From: Delphinus delphis
Lineage: Eukaryota; Chordata; Mammalia; Artiodactyla; Delphinidae
NCBI RefSeq assembly: GCF_949987515.2
Contig: NC_082694.2
Location: forward strand, 10,843,958-10,907,957
Length of the DNA: 64,000 nucleotides
Reading direction: 5' to 3'
The notes under the pieces were generated by a model. The model was given only the letters and a program-made list of their open reading frames with translations, ran no database searches and was not told the origin of the DNA. This document shows positions 53,653-64,000 of the stretch, piece by piece. Within the stretch, counting starts at the first letter, position 1, and each line of letters opens with the position of its first letter. The translations under genes and the position numbers were made by a program.

Positions 53653-55884
53653 ACAATACAAATACCCCTAGCAAGGCAAAGACCACAGTGGGAGCAAGTT
53701 GACAGTAACATTGTTATCCCAGAAAGGTCCCAGGGCAGCTGGCTGGGGAAGACTCTGAGAGCGAGAAAGGGGCCGCCCAAGACTACCACTGCTGCCATTC
53801 CTGGGTTCTCCTGTCCTTCCTCTGGAGCCCTCACTCTACCATTGAGGAAGAAGCAGCAGGCCCCCATCATGGTTGTAGCCCCAGAGGCCCAGGCTGAGGA
53901 GGGGTCAGTTGGGGAGCAGTGGGACCAGAGGAAGAAGCCTCATGGCCTTCAGCCTCCCCCGAGTCCCTGTGAGAAAGGCCCCTCTCCTGAGAGTACGGGC
54001 ACTGTCATTCTGTCCTCCTTACAGACAAGGCAACCGAGGCCCAGAGAGGCCCGGCACACGCACGAGCAGAGGGAAGAAAGGCAGGATTCTGCACGTGCCT
54101 CCTCTCGCTGCTGCTGCTGGGAGGTTCGGGACTGTGGGCTGGGGGAGGGGCTCCCTCGACCTCAGAGCAGAGCCACTGAGTTGGCTCCGGGCTCCCCACA
54201 GACAGGTGTGAGAGAGAAATAAACTTCCATCTCGTTCAGGTGCTATTGCTGTAGCAGAAATGAATCTCGTCGGACACAAGCCCTTCGCTTTTGGAGTCCT
54301 GCTCAGTGGCCACGACCTGTCACCACATCATCTCCCTTGGGACCTGCCCTCCCCTGTGGGATTCTCTGAGTGTTCCCACTTGGCAGGTAGGAAGACTGAG
54401 GCCTAGGGCAGTGAGGTGGCCTGCCCAGAGGCAGGCCCCGCAGGGCGGCTCCAGCCATGGGCTTCCATATGGGGACGGAAGGGGCAGTGGCCTGGACGGA
54501 GGCAGGGCGGTGCGGGGGACAGTAGCTACGCTGGGGGTGGCAGATCTGGTGATGGGCGGGGTGTCAGGGAAGGTGGTCTGGGAGGAGGGTGGGGAGGATG
54601 GGAGCCGAGCCCTGCGGCTGGGGACGTGGGTAGGGAGGCCACAGGCCGAGGCCGAGGTTCGACCTCATCGGCCTGCCTCTCTCCTGCCATCCGGTGGGCG
54701 TGAGATCCCACGGTCTGAGCCGCGGCTGTCCCCTGGGCCCCTCCATGGCCAAGCGCTGTAGCATTCGGGGGATACGGGGTGTTGTGAGGATGAGTCAGGC
54801 CACCGGTCACAGAGCCCAGCACAGGGCAGGGGTGAAGAGGGCACCAGGGAGCCAGATGGCCCAGGGGCGAGGCATTTACTGTTGGGCGGGGTGGGGGGGC
54901 ATCTCAAGTGGGTGCCCGCAGCAGCCCCTAGCTCTCTCAGCAAGTCTGCCGCGAGAGCCTGGCGGCAGCTGTGAGTACAGGTCTCTGCCGGCTATGCCAG
55001 AGCCTCTGAGAGGCCTGGGACGAGGCAGAGGATCCCGCGTGCACGTTGCTGGGCGCAAACCTAGTGGCTTCCGGAGATGAGCGTCCTCCCCACCCGCCCT
55101 CTCCCCAGTCGTCCCTGAGTCACCAGCACCCTTCCCTTCCACTCGGTCCCCTGAGATGCTTCCTGTGCCCCACTGTCCTGTGAGTCACCTCTCCACCCTC
55201 AGCATCCCGCCCACGCGGTGCTATCATCATCCCCGCTCCCCCAGCCCGCTCTCTCTGCACAGCACTTTCAAAAGGCTGACGGGAGGTGGGCCGTGAGGCA
55301 GGCAGGGCGCTCACTCTGCCTCTCACCTCCCGGGCCGTCTTCTGGGCCTTCTCCTGGGCTGTCTCCTGGCAGGTGGGGAGACTGACCGAGTTGGAGGGCT
55401 GAGTGCAGGGCCAGGGTTTGGGAAAGGTGCTGGGTGTCCAAGGGCCTCAGACAGATGGAGAAGTTTCAGAAGGTGTGACCTCCAAGGCGCCTGGCCAGCT
55501 TCTTAGCGGCCTGCTGCAGGCCCACCCTCACTTTAGCTGGCATAGAGCCCACATTTCCACCGCTAGAGGTGTATCCCTCCAGGCCATACACTGGGTCTCC
55601 AAGAGAGCCCGCCGAGATGAATGAGCTCAGCTCGGGCAGGGCCTCTTCCGTTCTTGGCCATGACTTCACTCCTCAGGTGATTAGGCCACCTGCCCCCAGC
55701 TCAGCACAAGGCCCCGCTGGGCAGGGGCCAGGGGAGCGTGCCTGGCGGAAGCAGGCAGAGCCGGCCTTCCTGCTGTCTGCCCTCCATCCTGCTCTGTGGT
55801 CACCTTTCGGGTCCCCTTTTACAGCGTGGGGGGGGAGGGGTGTTCTTTGAGCTTCCTTTTGTTTCTACATCAGAAACCAAGACC
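53653..55884. other. GC-rich unique sequence with two MIR pieces
   Basis: Reverse MIR pieces at about 53990-54075 (CTTACAGACAAGGCAACCG) and 54310-54450 (GGAAGACTGAGGCCTAGGG). 54440-54780 is the most CpG-dense part nearby but not clearly an island. No exon recognised. Confidence 0.5.
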
Positions 55885-55980
55885 CACCTCTGTTTGCAGC
55901 TGTGACTTTGGTCAAATCACTTGACCTTCCTCAGCCTCAATTTCATTCTGTGTGGAGGAAACAGATAGTGAGAGCCCCCG
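55885..55980 (+). mobile_element. MIR fragment, sense
   Basis: GCAGCTGTGACTTTGGTCA, AATCACTTGACCTTCCTCAG, CAATTTCATTCTGTGTGG. Confidence 0.75.
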
Positions 55981-55993
55981 AAGGTGAGATTTT

Positions 55994-56200
55994 CTTTTTT
56001 TTTTTTTGCGGTACTTGGGCCTGTCACTGTTGTGGCCTCTCCCGCTGCGGAGCACAGGCTCCGGACGCGCAGGCTCAGCGGCCGTGGCTCACGGGCCCAG
56101 CCGCTCTGCGGCATGTGGGATCTTCCTGGACCGGGGCACGAACCTGTGTCCTCTGTGTCGTCAGGCGGACTCTCAACCACTGCACCATCAGGGAAGCCCA
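55994..56200 (-). mobile_element. CHR-type SINE (short type) with exact 13-bp target-site duplication
   Basis: T run, GCGGTACTTGGGCC, head CCATCAGGGAAGCCC. Duplication AAGGTGAGATTTT at 55981-55993 and 56201-56213. Confidence 0.97.
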
Positions 56201-56237
56201 AAGGTGAGATTTTTGATGGAAGAATCGTAACACCAGT

Positions 56238-56450
56238 GACCCCGTAGGCCTTTACCAGCTGCAAGGTGTTTTCATGCAAAATATCTCATCGGGGCGCTCC
56301 CAAGGACCCTGAGAGGTGGTGATGCTTTCATCTAGCCCCCACCCCCGCCCCACACCTACAGTTTGAGAAACAAAGGCCCAGCTACAGGGGGACAGGCACA
56401 AGGGCTGGTCTCGCATCCAGGTTCCCTGTCACCAGATGAAAGGCCAGATC
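56238..56450 (-). mobile_element. MIR
   Basis: Reverse MIR: AAAATATCTCATCGGGGCG, CCCTGAGAGGTGGTGATGC, TTTGAGAAACAAAGGCCCAG. Confidence 0.65.
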
Positions 56451-57639
56451 AGGGAAAGGCCTGGGCAAAGAGCAAGGGGCGGCTGCTCTGAATCTTCTCA
56501 CCTTCCTCTCCCTGGTCGGGCATCTCTGGGAAGGCAGATGAGCAGCGGCGCTTCCCCAAGCGTGGCGTGAGGGGGCAGGGAGGTGCTTCTGACAGCTGTG
56601 CAGATGATCAGCACGTCTCCCTCGCTGCTAATAGCATGTTTAGCTTGCGACTCCTCTGTTTGCCTGGTGCCTCCCACGGGCCCAGAGCTGGGAGTCTCTT
56701 AGCTCTTCTTGCTTGGGGCGGGACAGCTGTGACAAAGGGGGCCTGCCTGCTCCCCAGCCCTGGTCCACCTGGGACCTCGGGGATCCCCCTGCGCTTCTGT
56801 GCTTCGGCCCTCCCCACCCCAGGGAGCTCCCTTCAGGCTCTGGGAAAGTGGAAAGGGCCTCCTGCTCTTGGACACCTGGGTGCCCCAGCCTTCCAAGCTC
56901 AGTGCTCCATGGATCTCTTATCTCCACGCAGGACCAAGTCTGGGTCCTTCTGCACAGACTGGGTCTCATGGACCAGCGGGACTGGGGCCAGCCCACCTTC
57001 AGATTACACTTCCACCCGTTCCTGCAACCCCGTTACCTCCCCCAGGCCACCACGGGACACATCTCACGCTTGGAGCAGGACGGACCCCAGCCCCTCAGGC
57101 CCCATCACTCCTGAGCTCTCACTTGCTAGGTTAGTAGAAAACCCAGACTTCAGGGGCTTTCCTCCTCTGGCTGGTCTGCAACCCTTAACGGTTCATGGAC
57201 TTCCCTAAAGCAGCCTGCCATATTCCCCTCCATGGGGAGAAGACTCTTCGGTCTGGCTGTGCCCACAGTCCTTGGCCTGGTGCCCTCGGACTGGTGCCTT
57301 CACGGCGGCCCTGGCTTCTTTGCTCCTGGGCTCAGCTTCTGCATGGTGAAAGGCTTTTCCCCTAGGGGTCCATGGCCCTCTGCTCACCCACCAGCCAGAT
57401 GGAATGGACCCCACAGTGGACAGCAGAGGACCGGGCTGAAGACACTTGTCTGTCTGTCCATCTCCTGTCTTACGGGGGACATCACCTCACGATGCTGTGC
57501 TTCCTTGTTTATCATGCGGCTCAGTGCTGGAATGGCCCCTCCAGGAGATGGAGGGGGGGCGCCTGGTCCATTCGCTGTGGTGTCTCTAGTGCCTAGAGCG
57601 GTTGCCCAGACAGGGTGCTCAGCCACCGCCTGCCGACAG
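56451..57639. other. Unique GC-rich sequence
   Basis: No gene supported. The 213-codon frame at 56567-57208 and a 147-codon frame at 57232-57675 show no domains, and the latter runs into an L1 fragment. Confidence 0.5.
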
Positions 57640-57945
57640 AATGAATATGTAAAAGTTTGTTCTCTTTTCCCTTAACATTATTTCACGAAGAACTTTCCAA
57701 GTTCGCTGTTTTTCTGGGCTGCGTGATAAGTATCCTGCCTTATTGACACATCATTCTGTTCCCCCCCCCCCGCCACTTACAGAGCATTGTGGCTGCGTCC
57801 ACTTTTGTACTGTCATAAATAATGTTGCTATAAACAGCTGTGCACATACAGCTATTTTTCCTTTTGCAATTATGTCTTTGGGAGGAATTCCAAACAGTGG
57901 GATTACTGGGTCAAAGAACACGGCATATTTATGGCCCTGGATACG
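57640..57945 (-). mobile_element. Old L1 3' UTR fragment, antisense
   Basis: Reversed L1: AATAATGTTGCTATAAACAG, TTTGGGAGGAATTCCAAAC, GTGGGATTACTGGGTCAAAG. Includes a C-run at about 57761-57770. Confidence 0.8.
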
Positions 57946-58451
57946 GTGGGACTGGCTAATTCTCAGCCCCCAGGCCAGCCCTGTTGTCCCCAAGGTTTGT
58001 CTCTGAGTGACGCCCACAACTGTTCCTTTCCTTTGGCGCCAGAAGTGACCCCGGCGTGCAGGGGTGCTCCCTCTGGCTCCTGACGAGCTGGGGGCCAGGT
58101 GCAGTGGCAGGGGGTGCTGGCAGCGGGGTGAGTGGAGGGGTCAGGGGGAGGTAGCTGTGGGGACAGTGCAGATGAGACATGTCCCACAGATTCTGGGGCC
58201 AGGAGCCCTGTTTGAGGGCCCAGGAAGGCACTGCCTCTCCCGGACCCCCTTCTTTCTCTCAGATCAGCTCTCTCCTCTCCTGGAGCCCTTACCTCAGTCT
58301 CTGAGGCGGGGGGAACAGTCCTCACCTGGCGGGACACAGGGAGAAGGGAGGGGGGCTCTGGTGCCTCAGCTGTTCCTGACTTCCCTCCTCAAGGCCCTCG
58401 GGTGGAGAAACAGAAGATATGGAAGCTGGTTTTGAATTAAAAGTCTGCATT
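57946..58451. other. Unique sequence
   Basis: Nothing recognised. Confidence 0.5.
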
Positions 58452-58641
58452 CGGCTTCCCTGGTGGCGCAGTGGTTGAGAGGATGTCCCCGATGCAGGGG
58501 ACACGGGTTCGTGCCCTGGTCCGGGAAGATCCCACATGCCGCGGAGTGGCTGGACCCGTGAGCCATGGCCGCTGAGCCTGCGCGTCCGGAGCCTTGTGCT
58601 CCGCAACGGGAGAGGCCACAGCAGTGAGAGGCTCTCGTACT

Positions 58642-58675
<34 letters not shown>
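58452..58675 (+). mobile_element. CHR-type SINE (short type)
   Basis: Head with box A and box B (GGTTCGTGCCC). The usual AGTCCGCCTGCCGATGCAG stretch is changed to a shorter AGGATGTCCCCGATGCAG. A pure A tail of about 33 bases. Flanks GTCTGCAT / ATCTGCAT are the probable target duplication. Confidence 0.95.
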
Positions 58676-58679
<4 letters not shown>

Positions 58680-59844
58680 CATCATTGTAAAAACTGGGTC
58701 TGAGATCCCGTCTCCCCCAACGTGCTCTGTCTGCCTTCCTCCCGGTCCCGTGCCTCCAGCCACCCCTCACTTCCTCAGCTCCCCGAGCCCCCTTAACCCA
58801 TCATCAGCACCCGGAGCCCACATCAGCCACTCTGGGCCCTGCCCCAGAGCCGAGAGGAGGGCAGGGTGCACCCCATCTCAGGCACACCCTCCCTGTACCG
58901 GGGAGGCTCATTCCGTTTGGGGTGTCGGCCTGGCTGGCATTTAATGGGTACCTCTGAGGTTTCACTCCACTGATGGCATCGTGTATTGGGAACAGTAGTG
59001 CGGTGCAGGAGGGGCCCGCTGTTTCTGAGAGCTGGCCGAGCCCCAGCCCAAGCAGCGATGGGCAGCAGTGAGGCCCCGAGTCCCCAGGCTCTCCCCTCTA
59101 GAGCGGTGAGCAGACTCTCCCTGTACCTCCTCCCCTGGTCCTTCTGGCTTCCAGGTCTCCAGGGGCAAGTTCTGGGAAGCAGCGCAGAACGAGCACAGGA
59201 CTTGGGAGCCCTCATCCTGTCTCTGCCCCTAACTGGCTGTGCGTTCCGGGCCCCCTGCCCTCTCAGTCCTCAGCTGTAACAAACGCCCACTCCTGCCTTG
59301 GGCGGCTTGGGTCAAGGCCTCAGCAGGGTGAGCCTGGTGGGCGGCTGACCCGGCCCCAGAGCTGGCCACGTGGCTGCAACCCAGGTCGGGTGGGAATCCG
59401 GGAGGAAGCTGGTCCCTGCCTCTCGGTGGCACCTTTGGCCTGGAGCTAGGGGCCCCTCTGGGGTTAGGGCCGTCAGCCCCGCTTTCTTCAGCTTCCCCCT
59501 CCGTTTCCCACACCTCACCCTGCTTCTCAGAGAATGGGAGCTTTTTGCTGGCTGATGAGGGGAACAATGGTTGTGGGAGCGTGTGGGTGCCCACGGCGGG
59601 GCTGTGAGGGCTGTGTGATTTTCCAGGACAGGCAGGCGTGAGAGGGAGAAGAAATTATTCTGTCTAAAATCTCAGAGATGAGCTAGTCTCCAGAGCTGGC
59701 AGAATGACTGCTTCATGTCTGGGCCGGGAGGTGTGAGATAGGGTGGGTTTTAGGGGCAGGATCCCAGGAAGGGCCACAAGAACCAAGATGACTTTTATGT
59801 CTGCCCAGGTGTCACTCCTTACAAACAGCTGTGACACCCATCAT
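58676..59844. other. GC-rich unique sequence with one MIR piece
   Basis: A sense MIR is likely at about 59185-59300 (GGACTTGGGAGCCCTCATCC, AACTGGCTGTGCGTTC). No gene recognised. Confidence 0.5.
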
Positions 59845-60040
59845 AACAGCCAGTCCTCACAAGGAGGTCCTCCAGAAGGACCATCAGGTGGTGGGCATTG
59901 TAATTAACCCAGTTTACAGATGAGGATACGGGCTCCGAGGGATTAACTCACTTGCCCAGGTCACAGAGCCAGTTAGTGGGAGAGCTAGGGCTTGAACCCA
60001 GGCCTCTGGGTCCTCAAGTCCCCATCTGCCTGGCACCTCC
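59845..60040 (-). mobile_element. MIR
   Basis: Reverse MIR: CAGTTTACAGATGAGGATAC, ACTCACTTGCCCAGGTCAC, CAGTTAGTGGGAGAGC, GCTTGAACCCAGGCC. Confidence 0.9.
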
Positions 60041-60529
60041 TCCTAAATGAGCACATGGAGATGCTGTTTCTGAAGCAGGGTTGGGTCCACTGAAGCAAAC
60101 AGTAGTTGCAGTTTATGTTCTGAATCCTCAGGCAGGATTTGCCAAAGGTTCCGCTACCCCGACCCTAACCTCCACCCTCAGTAGTGTGTCTTTCTTGCTG
60201 GAGGAGAAGAAAGGTTAGACTGGGGAGAAGGCTGTCCTACTGGGACCCCAAGTCCCAGGGGGTGGACTTGGCAACTCCCTGGCAAATCTTGGGATTCAGA
60301 GGGAGTCGCAGAATCTGTTGGACTCCTAACTGTCTGCCAAGATGATTTTTTTTCTCACCATGAAAAAGGAACCAGCTAACAATAGCTAGAGACTAAACCC
60401 TACTCAGGAATCTCTTGCTTCTTTCCTGGCAACATTTCATTTACATAATGGGAATTCCTGTGGTGACAGTCAGGTAAAAGGAGAGTGGGCAGGGGCTCTT
60501 GGTGACGGGTCATTATGGTAGCCGCTGGA
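60041..60529. other. Unique sequence
   Basis: Nothing recognised. Confidence 0.5.
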
Positions 60530-61216
60530 GCTGATCACAAACGTTCAAGTCTCTTTTATCCCAGGCCCATCGGAGGAGATGACTTTTCTATCCACTTCAA
60601 TTCAGTCTGGCCATCCGACTTGCTTTGACCAATAAATAAAATTGTGCCCAATAAAAAGTGATGTGGGTATACTTCCAGGCAGGAAGGAGGGAGTTGATGA
60701 GAATGTCTGGGGGTCATGGTGTTGACACCCCTTGAATTTGCATATCGCCATGCAGCTCACAGCAAGCTTTCACAGTCGTTTGGGGCTGCATAATGTGGGG
60801 GGGGGGGGCTGGTGAGAGCAAAGACTGACATTAGCCACTCCCGAGTGCCTCTTGCTCCCACTTCCTAACTGGGTGTGGCTCATCAGACATCCCAGACTCT
60901 CCCAGACTCATCAGCTCCTTTCTAATTAGGCAGGATCACACCAAAGCATAGAATTCCCAGTGTGTGGGCTCTTCCAGGCAGAAGCATTAAGTGGTCCTTC
61001 TTGTCTCTTTCCTTGTCTCTGAGGTCCTGGACACACCTGTTGAGATGAAGCCTCCATCAGATTGGGTCACGAGTGACTATGATGTACAGAGCCTTCCTGC
61101 TGACCCACAGTGGACATGTTGCATGTGCAAGAAATCAATTTACTGTTTGAGTCATTCAGATTTAGGGGCTGTTTGTTGCTACAGCATAGCCCAGCCTATT
61201 GGGACTGATACAATCA
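60530..61216 (+). mobile_element. MLT1-like LTR (ERVL-MaLR), sense, interrupted by a ~288-bp unit
   Basis: 5' part GGCCATCCGACTTGCTTTGAC, shortened, and AAAAGTGATGTGGGTATAC; 3' part GATGAAGCCTCCATCAG, CTGCTGACCCACAGTGG, GTTTGTTGCTACAGCATAG. The segment 60683-60970 breaks it. Non-coding; the 91-codon frame at 60991-61266 is LTR sequence. Confidence 0.7.
60683..60970. repeat. Locally duplicated unit, copy 1
   Basis: About 88-90% identical by eye to 62792-63062, nearly perfect over the first 80 bases (GAGTTGATGAGAATGTCTGG, TTGAATTTGCATATCGCCAT). It is flanked by CTTCCAGGCAG on both sides (60672-60682 and 60971-60981), like a target-site duplication. I recognise no repeat family. A G run of about 12 sits at 60798-60809. 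Confidence 0.85.
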
Positions 61217-61544
61217 CCAAGCTAGTCAATAAGAACCTTGCCCAGGACTTTAGAGTTAGGACCTAGGCCTTTCTAGTGGGCTGGACTCATAAACCTTGCT
61301 GCTATATTTTCCACCATGGGAACGTGGGAGCTGAGAAATAATTTTTTAAAGAGAGAAAAGGCACACATCGAGGAGAGGTGGAGGTACATCCCCAGCATTC
61401 CATTTCCTGCCTAAGATGCAGATGTGTAAAGTCCCCTGGGTCCTTTTATGAAACACTTCCCCCTTTATTATACAAGCTTGGGTTGATCTAGGTTGATCTC
61501 AACCAAGAGTCCTAATACTGAGCGAAAGGGGATTCAGGACAAGC
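61217..61544. other. Unique sequence
   Basis: Nothing recognised except the repeated word GGTTGATCTAGGTTGATCT near 61482-61500. Confidence 0.5.
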
Positions 61545-61630
61545 CTTCATTTTCCAGATGAGGAAGCTGAGGTTCTGAGGGGTTAAGTGGATTGTCCAAG
61601 GTTATAGAGCCACTGAGGGCAAATGTTCAC
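61545..61630 (-). mobile_element. MIR fragment
   Basis: TTTTCCAGATGAGGAAGCTG, GGGTTAAGTGGATTGTCCAA, GGTTATAGAGCCACTGAGG. Confidence 0.8.
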
Positions 61631-61639
61631 TTGCTCCCT

Positions 61640-61895
61640 AGCTTAGTAAAATAATTCAAACAGTAAAGATAAAATGCTGGTCTTCCCTTCTCGCTCTCCC
61701 AATCCCACTCTCCAAAATTAACTACTCATCAGTTTGGTGGGCATTTTACCAAACTTTTAAAAACTATATATTTACAAATAAAGGTACACCACATTCAAAG
61801 AGTTTTATTAGAAAAATGGGATATTACACCCATTTTTCTGAAATTTGTTTTTTTCACTCATCAGGTTGTTGACACTTCCAAATTCTATCTGTACC
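61640..61895 (-). mobile_element. Old L1 3' fragment, antisense (probable)
   Basis: AT-rich stretch with TAAAAACTATATATTTACAA and TTTTTTTCACTCATCAGG that fits a reversed old L1 3' UTR. Confidence 0.45.
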
Positions 61896-62791
61896 TGGCC
61901 CATCTGGTGATGTGCCTGGGAGAGAAGTGGTGAATGAGGTCAGGGCCCAGACTCAAGGGAATCAGGTCAGAAAACCCTGGGGGTGGGGAGTGGGGAGAGA
62001 GTCTGGGCAGAACCTTCCAGGCACCTGGTTCTGCCCCTTTTAAGGCTCCCAACAGCCCTCGAGGCAGCAGCTCCTCCGACCAGCTCTGCACCAGAGGAGC
62101 TTGGCCTTTTGTTTAAAATGAAATCTGCTCCCCCGCTGAGTCCTCCCACCGGCCCAGTACTTTCCATTCATTCCGGGGCAAATCGCTTTAACCGCCTCCC
62201 AGCCTCCCACGGTAGATCAGGCAGGGGTGCAGCGTCTCCTGCTGGCTGCAGATGCAACTCCTGCATCCGGGGCCTGAGAAGCAACAAAACCCAGCTCTGC
62301 AGAAGGTGGAAAAAAACACCAATATTGACCAGGAAGAAGTCAGGAGCTCAGAGGCTGAAAACCAAGGGCCCAGGGGGCATGGAGAGAACCAGGAGGACGC
62401 CCAGACGAAACCGAGACAGCCCCAAGACAGGCAAGCAATTAAAGGAGGGGGCTGAGTTATTAATTACCAGGCACCTCTGCTAGCAGTAGATAATGAACAG
62501 ATTAGCAAGGCTGTTAGCAAGGCTGCTGCCAGTGAGGACCGGGGCAGGTGCCTGGGCATGGGGAACTAGGGGTGGGACCGGGGCTCCAGATTCCACAGGA
62601 ATGAAAAGGCAACTTCAGGCTCAGGAACCTGAGGGCAGCTGAGGGTCGTGGGACTCAGCAGGGATGTAGTGTACAGGCTGGAGGGTGGGAGGGCAGGCCG
62701 GGAGTTGGGGTGGTGATGGTGGTGTCATTGAACTGTCCCCTGGCCTGCAAGGGCCGGTGGTTTGCAGAGCTGTCTCTGCCTGGAGATGGGC
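61896..62791. other. Unique sequence
   Basis: No gene supported; a 166-codon + frame (61983-62483) lacks domains. 62440-62526 is AT-richer with TTATTAATTACC and a 12-bp tandem pair TTAGCAAGGCTG (62502-62513, 62514-62525). Confidence 0.5.
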
Positions 62792-63062
62792 TAAGGAGGG
62801 AGTTGATGAGAATGTCTGGGGGTCATGGTGTTGATGCCCCTTGAATTTGCATATCGCCATGCAGCTCACAACAAGCTTTCGCAGTCATCTGAGGCTGCAT
62901 AATGCGGGGATGAGAGCAGAGACTGACATTAGCCACACCTGAGTTCATCTTGCTTCCACTTCCTAACCAGGTGTAGCTCATCAGACATCCCAGACTCTCC
63001 CAGACTCGTCAGCTCCTTTCTGGTTAGGCAGGGTCACACCAAAGCATAGAGGAGCCAGCGTG
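62792..63062. repeat. Locally duplicated unit, copy 2
   Basis: Second copy of the 60683-60970 unit, same orientation, about 2.1 kb away. It starts abruptly at AAGGAGGGAGTTGATGAG next to unrelated sequence and runs to AAAGCATAGAGGAGCCAGCG, where it meets an MLT1-like 3' half. Confidence 0.85.
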
Positions 63063-63280
63063 TGGACCCTCCGGCTGTATCTTCCCCTGATAGGGAGTTT
63101 GAGAAGGGCACTGCTCCAGAGAGTGGAGGCTTCATCATCCTGAATCCCTGAGTGGCCTGCGTGGAGCAGATCCCCCTCCCAGCCTCGAGGAGACATATAG
63201 TGGGAGTGAGAAATACTGTTTTAAGTTATGAGATTTCAGAGCTATTTGTTACAGCAGCATAACCAAGCCTATCCTGGCTC
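63063..63280 (+). mobile_element. MLT1-like LTR 3' half (ERVL-MaLR), sense
   Basis: GGAGGCTTCATCATCCTGAA, TGGCCTGCGTGGAGCAGATC, GTGAGAAATACTGTTTTAAG, TTTGTTACAGCAGCATAACC, AGCCTATCCTGGCT. Non-coding. Confidence 0.75.
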
Positions 63281-63410
63281 TTCCACAGGGTGACCCTCAC
63301 CTCCCTGAGCCTCTGTTGCCTCATCTATAAAGTGAATAAGAATGATACTCACCTTGCATGATTATTGGGAAGTTAAGTGAGATGATATATAAGTTGGCTG
63401 AAAGATCTTC
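63276..63410 (+). mobile_element. MIR fragment, sense
   Basis: CTCACCTCCCTGAGCCTC, GCCTCATCTATAAAGTGAAT, GGGAAGTTAAGTGAGATGAT. Confidence 0.8.
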
Positions 63411-64000
63411 TCAGTTCCTGGGTTGCACGCCTCCTCCAAAAAATAGGAAAGTTGCCATGTGCCGAGGTCAAAGGCCAGGGGCATTTGCTTGGTCACTGCT
63501 AATGGTTGGAACTTTTATAGTGCTGAGCAAAGAGTTTAAAGTTTGAGCCCACATGGGGATGGGCAAGGTCCATGGGATGCTGGAGGCCTGTGCTGACCCT
63601 CCCAGGGGGAAACCAGGCCAGGCCCCTCCCTGTCTGCCTTTTCCAGCTCTCTTTTTTCTGCATTGTGGGGAGAGAGGCTGATGGCTGCTGCCCTTGTCCA
63701 TGCCTGGGGAGGGCTGGCTGGACCAGTAAGTGCTTTTCCCTGAGCTTCTGGGACCCAGACGGGCCTCCCTTGGTTCTTAAAGGCCTCAAGCCATGTGTGA
63801 CCCTAGGGAACTGCCAGCAGCACAGGCTTTCCTTCTGCCCCCTCTCCTACAGCATCCCCAGCTTCTCTGCCTCTCCTGTCCATCATCCCCTTCAGCCTGT
63901 TCCTGAGCTGGTCCCACTTTCCTCCATAGAAGAGGAGCCAGGTTACAGGAACAGTCAGGAAGCGGCTGACTGTTCTCCACTCCGTTTTTGGCCTATTCCC
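63411..64000. other. Unique sequence to the right edge
   Basis: No gene or repeat recognised. Confidence 0.5.

Noticed and set aside
53407..54222. Longest + strand open frame, 271 codons
   Set aside because: Its first third reads through a minus-strand CHR SINE and the rest has no domain, promoter or splice context.
54440..54780. Possible CpG island promoter
   Set aside because: CpG is only modestly raised by eye, with no clear transcription start or exon nearby.
56567..57208. 213-codon + strand open frame
   Set aside because: No recognisable domain; minus-strand frames of similar quality cover the same bases.
60991..61266. 91-codon frame with a cysteine-rich WTCCMCKK stretch, zinc-finger-like at first sight
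   Set aside because: The DNA matches the 3' part of an MLT1-like LTR (GTTTGTTGCTACAGCATAG end).

Overview
The window is mammalian nuclear DNA, most likely from a whale or dolphin. The main evidence is a dense set of tRNA-derived CHR-type SINEs. At least 27 copies are visible: 14 of a short, low-divergence type and about 13 older or longer relatives. There are also L1 3' ends of the young even-toed-ungulate/whale type, and older mammal-wide repeats (MIR, L2, MLT1-type LTRs, a hAT element). I saw no BovB or Bov-A elements, which argues against a ruminant. The species assignment is inference from repeat content, not a database match.

The only protein-coding gene I can support is at the left edge (1-342, + strand): the C-terminal 113 codons of the alpha-2B adrenergic receptor, ADRA2B. 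It is followed by a long 3' UTR ending near an AATAAA at 2159-2164. The other ~62 kb contains no exon, rRNA or tRNA gene that I recognise. All long open frames there lie in GC-rich unique DNA or in repeats and do not resemble known proteins.

Layout: 0.3-2.2 kb, ADRA2B 3' UTR. 2.2-18 kb, GC-rich unique DNA with SINEs, MIRs, a homopurine tract and a (CA)n. 18-20.2 kb, an antisense L1 fragment followed by two L2 3' ends. 20.2-25 kb, mixed, with further L1 fragments. 25-30 kb, GC-rich unique DNA followed by old L1 and MLT1-like pieces. 32-45 kb, an AT-rich block made almost wholly of mobile elements. Its centre is one old sense-strand L1 (about 34.6-43.13 kb) interrupted by at least seven later insertions, followed by a second L1/HAL1-like element. 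45-60 kb, GC-rich unique DNA with scattered SINEs and MIRs. 60-64 kb, two related loci, each with a shared ~275 bp unit joined to an MLT1-like LTR 3' half.

The interest lies in the mobile-element record rather than in a gene system: stacked insertions with readable target-site duplications, three SINEs that reused one target site, a local duplication, and a few short palindromic or homeodomain-like elements in otherwise unexplained unique DNA. I found no convincing undescribed gene system. Boundaries of repeats are read by eye and are approximate (about 5-20 bp, or more for MIR/L2) unless a target-site duplication is quoted.
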